From Sphaerimonospora cavernae (lineage in GTDB: Bacteria > Actinomycetota > Actinomycetes > Streptosporangiales > Streptosporangiaceae), in the NCBI RefSeq assembly GCF_042435035.1, contig NZ_JBHMQT010000067.1, forward strand, positions 34,735 to 98,734: a DNA stretch of 64,000 nt. Direction: 5' to 3'. The translations under genes and the position numbers were made by a program. The notes beneath the pieces were generated by a model, which was not told where the DNA came from, did not search any database, and saw only the letters and a program-made list of their open reading frames with translations. Below are positions 40,092 through 48,269 of this stretch, one piece after another. The number at the start of each line of letters is the position of its first letter. The first letter of the stretch is position 1.

Positions 40092-41309
40092 TCAGGCGTC
40101 GGAGTCCCCGCCGGTGAGAGCGCTGCCCTTCTGCCACTGACTGAACGGCATCTGCCAGAAGCCCCAGCCGTTGTTCCACTCCAGCGGCCGGTTGGTTCCG
40201 ACGATCTTCACGACGTCGCCCCGGTGAAAGTTGTCGTAGTACCACTTGGCCTGGGTGGGGTGGGCGTTGACGCAGCCGTGGCTGACGTTGGCGCGGCCCT
40301 GGGAGCCGACCGACCAGGGGGCGCTGTGGACGTATTCGCCGCTGCTGGAGATGCGGACGGCGTGGTCGACGATCTCCTTGTAGTACCCGGGGTCGCCCTC
40401 CTTCTTACCCGGGGAGATCATCGTGACCGGGTTGCCGCGTTCCATGGTCAGATGGATGCCGCTGGTGGTGGTGTATTCGCGGGTGGTCCCGTTACCGGCG
40501 CTGATCTTCATGGTCTGCACGGTCTTGCCGTCACGCTTGACCACCATCATGTGGGTCTTGACGTTGACCGTGCTGACCCATGCCGCGCCGATCTTGATGG
40601 TCTCGGTGTGGTCCTCCACGCCGTACATGTCGCGTCCGCCGCGTACGCCGGTCAGGTTCGCGGTGAATGTCACCTTCTGGTGGGCGGGCCAGAACTTGGC
40701 GGGCCGGTAGATGACCAGCCGGTCGTTGATCCACCGCCAGGCGCCCTTGACGGGCTTCTCCGCGTCGATCTCCAGGGCCTTCTCGACGGTGGCCTTGTCG
40801 GTCACGGCCTGGTTGAAGGTGACCATGATCGGCATGCCGACGCCGACCGTCTCGCCCTTGATGCCGGGGGTGACGTCGGCGACGGCCAGTTCGTACTTCG
40901 GCTTGAGCGTGGTGAACTGGCTGGCTACCGTGGCGGGGCCACCCTCACCGCTGGCCTTGGCCGACACGGTGTACTTGCTGGCGGGCTTGAGCGGCTGCCT
41001 GGAGATCCACCTGGTGCGGTCCGCGTTGAACTTGCCCTCGACCGGCGTGCCGCCGGCGGCCTGAACGGTGACCTCTTCCAGGGCGCCGCCGGCCGCGGTG
41101 ACGATCACGGTCTTGTCCGGGCGCACCGTGGCGCTGCCCTTGACCGGGCTGATCTTGATGGAGGGCGCCGGGGTGGGCGGGGCGGTCTCAGCGGCCCCGC
41201 CCGCTGTTCCGGGTGCGCCCGACCCCCCCGAGCATGCCGACAGCGCCGCGGCCAGGGCCACGACGACTCCGGCGATCGGCAACTTCGAACGCGTGTGAGT
41301 GCTCGGCAC
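40092..41309 (-). CDS. Lipoprotein L,D-transpeptidase (YkuD domain)
   Basis: The protein has 405 residues from the GTG at 41309, which has GGGGGAGAG upstream. The signal peptide ends in a lipobox, AAALSACSGGSG, with the lipidated Cys near residue 27. Two Ig-like domains (about residues 45-250) precede the YkuD catalytic domain. Its active-site motif SHGCVNAHPTQAKWYYDN carries the nucleophile Cys near residue 360. Such enzymes form 3-3 crosslinks in peptidoglycan or attach proteins to it, outside the cell. The arrangement resembles LdtMt2-type enzymes of actinomycetes. Confidence 0.94.
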   Translation of the reverse strand: MPSTHTRSKLPIAGVVVALAAALSACSGGSGAPGTAGGAAETAPPTPAPSIKISPVKGSATVRPDKTVIVTAAGGALEEVTVQAAGGTPVEGKFNADRTRWISRQPLKPASKYTVSAKASGEGGPATVASQFTTLKPKYELAVADVTPGIKGETVGVGMPIMVTFNQAVTDKATVEKALEIDAEKPVKGAWRWINDRLVIYRPAKFWPAHQKVTFTANLTGVRGGRDMYGVEDHTETIKIGAAWVSTVNVKTHMMVVKRDGKTVQTMKISAGNGTTREYTTTSGIHLTMERGNPVTMISPGKKEGDPGYYKEIVDHAVRISSSGEYVHSAPWSVGSQGRANVSHGCVNAHPTQAKWYYDNFHRGDVVKIVGTNRPLEWNNGWGFWQMPFSQWQKGSALTGGDSDA

Positions 41310-41637
41310 GATCTCTCCCCCACAGTGCAAAGGGCACCCTAAAGACTCTATTGGGGGTTGCCAGTTATATGCACTCTTTGCCGTGTGATTCGGTCACAAT
41401 TCCATCACCTAAGGGCTGGATTTCACCTGCTCAGGGTAAGGTCCGCGTCAAAATCCGCCAAGTACATCAGTCAGTGGACGCCCAGCGCGGCGGGCGTCGT
41501 GCCGCCGCGCGGACGAGTTGGGCCTTCTCACGGATCCCGGCGAGAGCTATCAAGAGCTTCAGACGGCAGTGTGATCCAGACGCTGTGATCTAGACGCTTC
41601 ATCCTACTCGGACCTCGTCGGATGAATGGAGAACCAC
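41310..41637. other. Intergenic region with a 14-bp tandem repeat
   Basis: No gene is seen here. At 41571-41584 and 41585-41598 the unit GTGATCCAGACGCT is repeated as GTGATCTAGACGCT, directly adjacent and with one mismatch. This sits 40 nt before the start of the secreted repeat protein gene and could be a pair of regulator binding sites. Confidence 0.55.
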
Positions 41638-42729
41638 GTGCGCCCGATACGGCGACTGCTCATGCGATCGCTTCTCGTCATCGCGATGGTGGTGGCGGGC
41701 CTGGCCCTCGGCGACGGGGGCGCCCGCGCCGCCGTGCCCGACCGGTGGGGGTTCGCACTCGTCGACACCACCTCAGGTGTCCCCAGCCTCTCCCACCAGG
41801 CCGGCAGCTGGCCCCCGGGGTTCACCGTCCAGGTCTCCCCGGGTGCAGTCGGCCAAGTGGTCGTGAAGTTCCCGCAGATCGGCACGCCCAAGGGCGGAGT
41901 CGTCCACGTGACCGCGATCTCCCCGGCCCCCGAGTGGTGCCAGGTCCAGAAGTGGGGGCAGTCCGGCCCTGACGAGATGGTGGCGGTGCAGTGCTACAAG
42001 TACGGCGGAGGTCCGGTCTGGGCGCGGTTCGCCATCGTCTTCTCCGAAAGCTCGGGGAAGCTGCCGCCGCCGCAGGCGTTCGGCTACGTGTACTGGAACG
42101 GCGGCGGCATCGTGAGCCAGCACAACTCCGCCGGGGCGCCCAACTCGGTCACGCCGACCGGCCCCGGGGAGTGGTTGGTCGATCTGCCCGGCCTCGGCTC
42201 CTCCGGCCCCGCGGGCAATATCCAGGTCACGGCCGTCGATCCGCAGCAGCCCGCCCGGTGCAAGGTGGCCAAGTGGGGGTCGAACCCCAGTGTGCAGCAG
42301 ATCGTGGTGCGCTGCCATGACAAGGTCGACAAGCCGCTGAAGACCGGGTGGACCCTCACCTACCACCGGGAGCGCGCGGTCACCGGGGCGGCGATCCCGC
42401 CGAAGAACTTCGCCTACACCTTCGACAACCAGCCCGCCAGCCCCGGCCCGTACGTCCCGGCTCCGCCGGCGGTGAGCTACAACTCCCAGGGGGCGGTCAA
42501 CATCGTCCAGACCGCGGGTGCGGGCCTGCGCATGGTGCGCTTCCTCAAGGTGGGTGTGCTTCCCGACGACGTGCAGGTGACCGCGTACGGCCCCGGCCCC
42601 GAATACTGCAACCTGCAGGCACCGTGGGGCACGGGCGGCGGGGACGCGATCGTCCGCAATGTGGTGTGCTACAAGGGCACCGGCCGGCTCGACCACCCGT
42701 CCTTCGTGACCTACCTGTCGGCCTACTGA
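41638..42729 (+). CDS. Secreted protein with three cysteine-paired repeats
   Basis: The protein has 363 residues from the GTG at 41638, with GGAG 6 nt upstream. A signal peptide with RPIRRLLMRSLLVIAMVVAG precedes an AxA-like cleavage (GGARAA). Three related segments of about 100 residues follow, at about 34-125, 130-215 and 250-363. Each has VxVTAxxPxPxxCxVxxWG and then a second Cys about 15 residues later (VQCYK, VRCHD, VVCYK), suggesting one disulfide per repeat. I do not recognise the domain. It is probably an extracellular structural or binding protein. It overlaps the convergent RecD2 gene by 7 bp. Confidence 0.72.
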   Translation: MRPIRRLLMRSLLVIAMVVAGLALGDGGARAAVPDRWGFALVDTTSGVPSLSHQAGSWPPGFTVQVSPGAVGQVVVKFPQIGTPKGGVVHVTAISPAPEWCQVQKWGQSGPDEMVAVQCYKYGGGPVWARFAIVFSESSGKLPPPQAFGYVYWNGGGIVSQHNSAGAPNSVTPTGPGEWLVDLPGLGSSGPAGNIQVTAVDPQQPARCKVAKWGSNPSVQQIVVRCHDKVDKPLKTGWTLTYHRERAVTGAAIPPKNFAYTFDNQPASPGPYVPAPPAVSYNSQGAVNIVQTAGAGLRMVRFLKVGVLPDDVQVTAYGPGPEYCNLQAPWGTGGGDAIVRNVVCYKGTGRLDHPSFVTYLSAY

Positions 42730-44957
42730 CCGCGGAGGCGGTGGGTCAGGCCGGTGTGGCGGCGGCCGGCGCCCCTGGTGCGCACGGCCTGACCCAGCGC
42801 GCGGCGTGACCCCACGATGACCACGAGTTTCTTGGCCCGGGTGATCGCGGTGTAGAGCAGGTTGCGCTGCAGCATGGTCCACGCGCTGGTCGCCAGGGGG
42901 ATCACCACGGCGGGGTACTCGCTGCCCTGGGAGCGGTGGATGCTGACCGCGTAGGCGTGGGCGAGCTCGTCGAGTTCGTCGAAGGAGTAGTCGACGTCCT
43001 CGTCCTCGTCGGTGCGGACGGTCAGCCTGCTCTCCTCGGGGGTGATGTCGGTGACGACGCCGACCGTGCCGTTGAACACCCCGGCCGCGCCCTTGTCGTA
43101 GTTGTTGCGCAGCTGGGTGACCTTGTCGCCCACCCGGAAGACGCGCCCGCCGTAGCGGCGTTCGGGCATGCCCTCGCGGGCCGGCGTCAGCGCCTCCTGC
43201 AGTGCGGTGTTCAGCGCGCCGGCGCCTGCGGCGCCGCGGTGCATGGGCGCGAGAACCTGGACGTCGCGCCGGGGGTTGATCCCGAATTTGGCCGGGATGC
43301 GCCGGGCCACCACGTCGACGGTCAGCGCGGCGATCTCCTCCGGTTCCTCGCAGGGGAACAGGAAGAAGTCGGCGAACTCCCGGACCAGGGGCTGCTGCCC
43401 GGTGTTGACCCGGTGGGCGTTGACGACCACGCCGGACTCCTGTGCCTGGCGGAAGATCTGCGTCAACCGTACGCGGGGGATGTCGGGCGCGGCCAGCAGG
43501 TCGCGCAGCACCTCCCCGGCGCCGACCGACGGGAGCTGGTCGACGTCGCCGACGAACAGCAGGTGGGCGCCGGGTGGTACGGCTTTGGCGAGCTTGTTGG
43601 CCAGCAGCAGGTCCAGCATGGACGCCTCGTCGACCACGACCAGGTCGGCGTCCAGGGGGTTGTCGCGGTCATAGGAGGCGTCCCCGCCCGGGCGCAGCTG
43701 CAGCAGCCGGTGCACGGTGGTGGCCTCGTGGCCGGTCAGCTCCGACAGCCGCTTGGCCGCCCGTCCGGTGGGCGCGGCGAGGATGACCTTGGCGCGTTTC
43801 GCCCGGGCGAGTGTGACGATCGAGCGGACGGTGAAGCTCTTGCCGCAGCCGGGGCCGCCGGTCAGGACGGCGACCTTCTCGGTCAGCGCGAGCCGTACGG
43901 CCTGGGCCTGCTCGGGCGCGAGGTCGGCGCCGGTCCTGCCGCGCAGCCACTCGAAGGCGGTGGGCCAGTCGACCCCGTCGAAGGCCTTCAGCCGGTCGCG
44001 GCCGGAGGCCAGCAGGCCCCGCAGCGTGCCGGCCAGGGAAAGCTCGGCGCGGTGGAACGGCACGAGGTAGATCGCCGGGACGGTGCTGTCCCCGCTCTCC
44101 CCCGCCGGGACGTCCTCGCGGATGACGCCCTCCTCGGCGGCCAGTTCCTCCAGGCAGGCGGCGGTCAGCTCGGCGGGCACCTCGAGGATCTTGACGGCGT
44201 CGGCGACGAGGTTGGGCGCCGGCAGGTAGCAGTGGCCGTCGTCGGCGGCCTCCGACAGCGTGTAGCGCAGCCCGGCCTTGACCCGCTCGGGGCTGTCATG
44301 GGGGATGCCGACCGCCTGGGCGATGGTGTCGGCGGTCTTGAACCCGATGCCCCACACGTCGTCGGCGAGGCGGTAGGGCTCTTTGCGTACCACGCCGATG
44401 GAGGCTTCGCCGTACTGCTTGAAGATCCGCACGGCGATCGAGGTGGACACGCCGACGCCCTGCAGGAAGATCATCACCTCTTTGATGATCTTCTGTTCCT
44501 CCCAGGCGGCGGCGATCATTCGGGTGCGTTTCGGGCCGAGCCCGGGGACCTCGACCAGCCGCTCGGGCTCCTCCTCGATCACTCGGAGGGTGTCGGTGCC
44601 GAAGTGGTCGACGATCCGCTCGGCCATCTTCGGGCCGATGCCCTTGATCAGTCCGGAGCCGAGGTAGCGCCGGATGCCCTGGACGGTCGCGGGCAGGACC
44701 GTGGTGTAGGACCACACCTCGAACTGCCTGCCGTACCGGGGGTGGGATCCCCACCGGCCGGTGAGCCGCAGCGACTCGCCGACCTGTGCGCCCAGCAGCG
44801 GTCCGACGACGGTGAGCAGCTCGCTGCCCGAGCGTTCGGCGGCGACCCGGGCGATCGTGTAGCCGGTCTCCTCGTTGGCATAGGTGATCCGTTCGAGCAC
44901 CGCCTCCAGCACGGTGCCCGGCGGCCTGTCCGCTGCCGCGCCGGGAGGATTGGTCAT
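42723..44957 (-). CDS. recD2: RecD2-type ATP-dependent DNA helicase
   Basis: The protein has 744 residues. The N-terminal OB domain (ITYANEETGYTIARVA) and helix-hairpin-helix repeats (RRYLGSGLIKGIGPKMAERI and VPGLGPKRTRMIAAAW) define the RecD2 form, which works without RecBC. Motif I is LTGGPGCGKSFTVRSIV, motif II VVVDEASMLDLLL, motif III FVGDVDQLPSVGAGEVLRDL, and motif VI AYAVSIHRSQGSEYPAVVIP. It moves 5' to 3' on DNA and serves in repair. The ATG at 44957 is chosen; the ATG at 44966 with a nearer GGGAG is equally possible. Confidence 0.95.
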   Translation of the reverse strand: MTNPPGAAADRPPGTVLEAVLERITYANEETGYTIARVAAERSGSELLTVVGPLLGAQVGESLRLTGRWGSHPRYGRQFEVWSYTTVLPATVQGIRRYLGSGLIKGIGPKMAERIVDHFGTDTLRVIEEEPERLVEVPGLGPKRTRMIAAAWEEQKIIKEVMIFLQGVGVSTSIAVRIFKQYGEASIGVVRKEPYRLADDVWGIGFKTADTIAQAVGIPHDSPERVKAGLRYTLSEAADDGHCYLPAPNLVADAVKILEVPAELTAACLEELAAEEGVIREDVPAGESGDSTVPAIYLVPFHRAELSLAGTLRGLLASGRDRLKAFDGVDWPTAFEWLRGRTGADLAPEQAQAVRLALTEKVAVLTGGPGCGKSFTVRSIVTLARAKRAKVILAAPTGRAAKRLSELTGHEATTVHRLLQLRPGGDASYDRDNPLDADLVVVDEASMLDLLLANKLAKAVPPGAHLLFVGDVDQLPSVGAGEVLRDLLAAPDIPRVRLTQIFRQAQESGVVVNAHRVNTGQQPLVREFADFFLFPCEEPEEIAALTVDVVARRIPAKFGINPRRDVQVLAPMHRGAAGAGALNTALQEALTPAREGMPERRYGGRVFRVGDKVTQLRNNYDKGAAGVFNGTVGVVTDITPEESRLTVRTDEDEDVDYSFDELDELAHAYAVSIHRSQGSEYPAVVIPLATSAWTMLQRNLLYTAITRAKKLVVIVGSRRALGQAVRTRGAGRRHTGLTHRLRGQ

Positions 44958-45067
44958 GGCTGGCATTGTCTCCCAGACGGGGTCGCGCCGCGTACGGCCT
45001 GCCCCCGTGCTCTGCACCGGATCCGGCGCCGCCGGGGCGCTAGCCTGGTGCGATCGACGATGCTGTC

Positions 45068-46444
45068 GTGACTGGGGAGGTCGGCGGGATGGTTCTGGAG
45101 GGTACGGCTCGCGCGATGCTGCGCAGGCTGGCGGTCGAGCAGGCGCAGTCGCGGGTGCCCTCGCTGGTGGCGGCGGTGGTCCGGGGCGGGCAGATCGCCT
45201 GGTTCGGGGCCCGGGGGCGGGTCGGCGGGCAGCGGCCGGACCGGGACACGCAGTACCGGATCGGGTCGATCACCAAGACGATGGTGGCGGTCATGGTGAT
45301 GCGACTGCGCGACGAGGGGCGGCTGGACCTGCTCGATCCGTTGGACAAGCACGTGCCGGGCACGCCCGTGGGTGAGGCGACGATCGCCCAGTTGCTGTCG
45401 CACACCAGCGGGCTGACGGCCGAGCCGCCCGGTCAGTGGTGGGAGCGCACGCCGGGGGTGGCGGCGGCCGAGATGATCGGGGCGATGGGGCCGGAGTCGG
45501 CCCGGCATCGCCCGGGGCGGCGCTACCACTACTCCAATGTGGGGTTCGGGCTGCTGGGCGAGCTGGTGGCGCGCAAGCGGTCGGCGCCGTGGGAGCAGGT
45601 CGTGTGCGAGGAGATCCTCCAGCCGCTCGGCATGCGCGACACCACCGCGCGCCCGCGATCCCCGCACGCGAGCGGGTACGCCGTGCACCCGTGGGCCGAT
45701 GTGCTGCTGCCGGAGCCGGAAAACGACCACGGCGCGATGGCCCCGGCCGGGCAGATGTGGTCGCCGGCGGCCGACCTGGCGCGCTGGGCGGCCTTCATCT
45801 GCGGTGACACCGCGGAGGTGCTGCGTCCGGACACGCTCGCGGAGATGCGTGAGCCGGCCATCGTGGAGGACGGCGACTCCTGGAGCCGGGGGTACGGCCT
45901 GGGCTTCCAGCTCGCCCGGCACACCGGTCCGCGCGGCCCGCGGCGGCTGGCCGGCCACACCGGGTCGATGCCCGGTTTCCTGGCCACGGTGTGGGCCGAT
46001 CCCGCCGACGGTGTCGGCGTGCTGTGGCTGGCCAATGCCACCTCGGGGATGCGCGGGCCGCTCGACACCGATCTGCTGGACATCCTCGCCGAGCACGAGC
46101 CGCCGCTGCCGGCCGAGTGGGTGCCCACCGAGGTCGACGACGACCTGCTGGCACTGACCGGGCCGTGGTATTGGGGGCCGACGCCGTACGTGCTGCGGGT
46201 GCTGCCGCGGCGGGGGTTGTCGCTCACGCCGGTCAGCGGCCAGGGCCGGGCGTCGCGGTTCGCCGCCCGGGACGACGGCACCTGGCTCGGGCTGGACGGC
46301 TACTACGCCGGCGAGACCCTGCGGGTGGTCCGCTCCGGCGACGGCGGCGTGCACCTGGACCTCAACACGTTCGTGTTCACCCGAGAGCCGTACGATCCGG
46401 GGGCCCCAGTGCCGGGCGGTGTGGACCCCCAGGGTTGGCGGTGA
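45068..46444 (+). CDS. Beta-lactamase family serine hydrolase (class C fold), cytoplasmic
   Basis: The 458-residue protein has the SxxK motif in YRIGSITKTMVAVMV (Ser near residue 67), the YxN motif in RRYHYSNVGFGLLG near 157, and HTGSMPGF near 297 in place of KTG. There is no signal peptide, so it probably acts inside the cell, as esterase or peptidase rather than as resistance enzyme. The C-terminal 120 residues form a separate lipocalin-like beta domain. TAGCCT at 45040 is a possible -10 box. A second start (ATG at 45089) with GGGAGG upstream would remove seven residues. Confidence 0.88.
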   Translation: MTGEVGGMVLEGTARAMLRRLAVEQAQSRVPSLVAAVVRGGQIAWFGARGRVGGQRPDRDTQYRIGSITKTMVAVMVMRLRDEGRLDLLDPLDKHVPGTPVGEATIAQLLSHTSGLTAEPPGQWWERTPGVAAAEMIGAMGPESARHRPGRRYHYSNVGFGLLGELVARKRSAPWEQVVCEEILQPLGMRDTTARPRSPHASGYAVHPWADVLLPEPENDHGAMAPAGQMWSPAADLARWAAFICGDTAEVLRPDTLAEMREPAIVEDGDSWSRGYGLGFQLARHTGPRGPRRLAGHTGSMPGFLATVWADPADGVGVLWLANATSGMRGPLDTDLLDILAEHEPPLPAEWVPTEVDDDLLALTGPWYWGPTPYVLRVLPRRGLSLTPVSGQGRASRFAARDDGTWLGLDGYYAGETLRVVRSGDGGVHLDLNTFVFTREPYDPGAPVPGGVDPQGWR

Positions 46445-46479
46445 GGGCCCGGCGGTGAGCCGTCGAGATGAAGGTGTGT

Positions 46480-46528
46480 CGGTGGGGACGGCAGCGGCTG
46501 TGCTTGCGCCGCCCCGGGGTTCCCACCG
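46480..46528 (+). terminator. Hairpin after the serine hydrolase gene
   Basis: CGGTGGGGA (46480-46488) pairs with TTCCCACCG (46520-46528) with one G-U pair; the loop holds further GC-rich pairing. There is no T run, as often in actinomycetes. It ends the hydrolase transcript or insulates the riboswitch promoter. Confidence 0.45.
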
Positions 46529-46559
46529 TCATGTCCAGTAAACCCCCCCTTGTCTTTAC

Positions 46560-46588
46560 TTGACCGGCGGCGTGGTATCTATTACCTT
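46560..46588 (+). promoter_or_regulatory. Sigma-70-type promoter of the c-di-AMP riboswitch transcript
   Basis: TTGACC at 46560-46565 is followed after 17 nt by TACCTT at 46583-46588. Transcription should begin near 46595, giving a leader of about 230 nt that contains the riboswitch. Confidence 0.6.
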
Positions 46589-46671
46589 TTAGGCAGCTAA
46601 GGACGCATATGTCCGTTTCTTAGGTCAACTGCGTCCCATCTCTGACCGACGCGGCGTCCCCTCCGGGGATG

Positions 46672-46815
46672 CCGCCCGGCCGCCGAGTCCGCGTCCACGC
46701 GGAGCCGGGGACCCACCTCTCCTGGGGTGAATCGGTGCGCTGTGCCGTGCCGTAGGGCGACTTCCAGCCCGAACCCGTCAGCTAACCCGGTAGGCGGCAT
46801 GGAAGCAAGGGAGTA
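46672..46815 (+). ncRNA. c-di-AMP riboswitch (ydaO-yuaA type)
   Basis: The conserved blocks of the actinomycete ydaO class are in order: GCCGCCGAGTCCGCG (from 46673), GCCGGGGACCCA near 46704, GGGGTGAATCGG near 46724, CGTAGGGCGACTTCC near 46751, CCCGAACCCGTCAGCTAACC near 46768, GGTAGGCGGCATGGAAG near 46788 and GGGAG before the start codon. High c-di-AMP in this class turns off the downstream gene. It lies directly upstream of a CHAP-domain cell-wall hydrolase gene, its usual location. Confidence 0.9.
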
Positions 46816-46823
46816 GACCCCGC

Positions 46824-47549
46824 ATGCACGCCCTCAAGTCCTGTGTTCGTGCTGCCCTCATCACCGGCGCCGCGACCACCGCCCTCGTGTCCGCCGTGGT
46901 CGCCGGGCCGCAGGCCGCGCTGGCCACCACTACCCACGCCGCCCCCGCTCACGCCACCGCGGTCACGGGCCACATCGCGCAGGCCGGCGGCCACGGCAAC
47001 GCCGGGGGCAACCCCGACTCTCTGGCTCAGATCGCCCGCACGCTGCCCAAGGTCGGCCCGAAGGACGTGCTGAAGCTGGCCGCCGGCCAGGTGGGAATCA
47101 CCGAGAACAGCGACGGCGGCGGGACCAAGTTCCACGACTGGTACATGTCCACTCCGCGCGCCCAGGAGACCCTGGCCCGTGACGGCGGCACCCTGGACGG
47201 CTACGCCAACGCCCCCTGGTGCGACATGTTCGTCTCCTGGGTGGGCGAGCAGCTCGGCATCACCCCCGTCATGGGGTCGGACGCCTACACCGTCGAGCAC
47301 GCGACGTGGTTCGCCGAGCACGGCCGGTGGGGCCACACGCCCAAGCCCGGCGCCGTGGTCTTCTTCGACTGGAGCGGCGGCAGCGACATCGACGGCATCG
47401 ACCACGTCGGCTTCGTCGTCCGCGACAACGGTGACGGCACCATCGAGACCATCGAGGGCAACACCGGTGACGGCGGCGCCGTCGAGGAGCGCACCCGCTC
47501 CACGGGCTACGTGACGGGGTACGGCTACCCGCTGTACACCGCGCCGTGA
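46824..47549 (+). CDS. Secreted CHAP-domain cell wall hydrolase
   Basis: The protein has 241 residues. A signal peptide (residues 1-35, ending AALATTTH) is followed by a linker and a CHAP domain from about residue 84. The nucleophile is Cys133 in YANAPWCDMFVSWVGEQLG, the His is in GIDHVGFVVRDNGDGT, and the acid Glu in TIETIEGNTGDGG, completing the triad. It should cleave peptidoglycan crosslinks or stem peptides outside the cell. Expression is under the c-di-AMP riboswitch directly upstream, linking wall turnover to second-messenger level. Confidence 0.92.
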   Translation: MHALKSCVRAALITGAATTALVSAVVAGPQAALATTTHAAPAHATAVTGHIAQAGGHGNAGGNPDSLAQIARTLPKVGPKDVLKLAAGQVGITENSDGGGTKFHDWYMSTPRAQETLARDGGTLDGYANAPWCDMFVSWVGEQLGITPVMGSDAYTVEHATWFAEHGRWGHTPKPGAVVFFDWSGGSDIDGIDHVGFVVRDNGDGTIETIEGNTGDGGAVEERTRSTGYVTGYGYPLYTAP

Positions 47550-47607
47550 CGCGGTCGCTTGACGCCGGCCCCTGACGCGTACCGAACCCCGCGCCAAACC
47601 CCGGCGC

Positions 47608-47661
47608 CGGCCGGACCCCGACCCGGAGCAGCGATCGCTGCTCCGGGTCGGGGTCCGGCCG
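47608..47661. terminator. Perfect 54-bp palindrome (bidirectional terminator)
   Basis: Every base from 47608 to 47661 pairs with its mirror partner around the centre GCGATCGC. The left arm includes GGACCCCGACCCGGAG. Such an exact GC-rich stem of 27 bp with no natural loop is a very strong transcript terminator without a T run. It isolates the CHAP gene from the KhtTU-like operon. Confidence 0.8.
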
Positions 47662-47786
47662 TTCTCCGCCCTACCCGACGCGGTTCGCCCGGTCTGTCAT
47701 GTTCTGTAATGCTGTGGCGGTAGGAATACCCACGTAGGGCCGCCGGAGTCCGCGGCACCAGGAAAAGGAAAAGGTCAGGAGGAGAC

Positions 47787-48269
47787 GTGGATCTCACGCG
47801 GACGGGACTGCCGGGGATCGGGCTGCAGCATGTGCTCACCACCGAACGAGGCCGGCAGGTAGGAGTGATCTCACATCACACCGGCCGCCGCGACCTGGTG
47901 ATCTACGATAAGGAAGACCCCGACACCTGTGTGGTCACGGTGCTGCTCACCGCCGATGAGGCCAGCACGCTGGCCGAGCTGCTGGGCACCGGCCGCGTCG
48001 TCGAGCGCCTCAACGAGCTGCATCGCCAGGTGGAAGGGCTGGTGACCGAGAAGATCCCCATATCGGCGGGGTCGCCGTACGACGGGCGAGCGCTCGGCGA
48101 CAGCAGGGTACGGACCAGGACCGGGGCGTCGATCGTCGCCGTGGTGCGTGACGGCCAGGTGATCGCCAGCCCGCGTCCCGATCTCGTGTTCGCCCCGGGC
48201 GACGTCGTCGTCGTCGTGGGCACCGGGGAGGGAACCGCGGCGGTGGCCGACATCTTCCGCAACGGATGA
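47787..48269 (+). CDS. KhtT-like regulatory subunit of a K+/H+ antiporter (TrkA-C domain)
   Basis: The protein has 160 residues. The N-terminal 65 residues (GLPGIGLQHVLTTERGRQVG, then VTVLLTADEASTLAELLG) match the KhtT N-terminal domain. Residues 85-158 are an RCK-C/TrkA-C domain with SPYDGRALGDSRVRTRTGAS, VVRDGQVIASPRPDLVFAPG and DVVVVVGT. RCK-C domains of this group bind c-di-AMP in several species. AGGAGG precedes the GTG by 5 nt. The gene overlaps the antiporter gene (ATGA). Confidence 0.9.
   Translation: MDLTRTGLPGIGLQHVLTTERGRQVGVISHHTGRRDLVIYDKEDPDTCVVTVLLTADEASTLAELLGTGRVVERLNELHRQVEGLVTEKIPISAGSPYDGRALGDSRVRTRTGASIVAVVRDGQVIASPRPDLVFAPGDVVVVVGTGEGTAAVADIFRNG

Noticed and set aside
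42936..45071. 711-codon open frame on the plus strand over recD2
   Set aside because: It is the antisense shadow of the RecD2 gene. It has no domain, and the helicase motifs on the other strand are complete.
45068..46444. Antibiotic-resistance beta-lactamase
   Set aside because: No signal peptide and HTG instead of KTG with a C-terminal extra domain; this fits an intracellular esterase/peptidase-like serine hydrolase.
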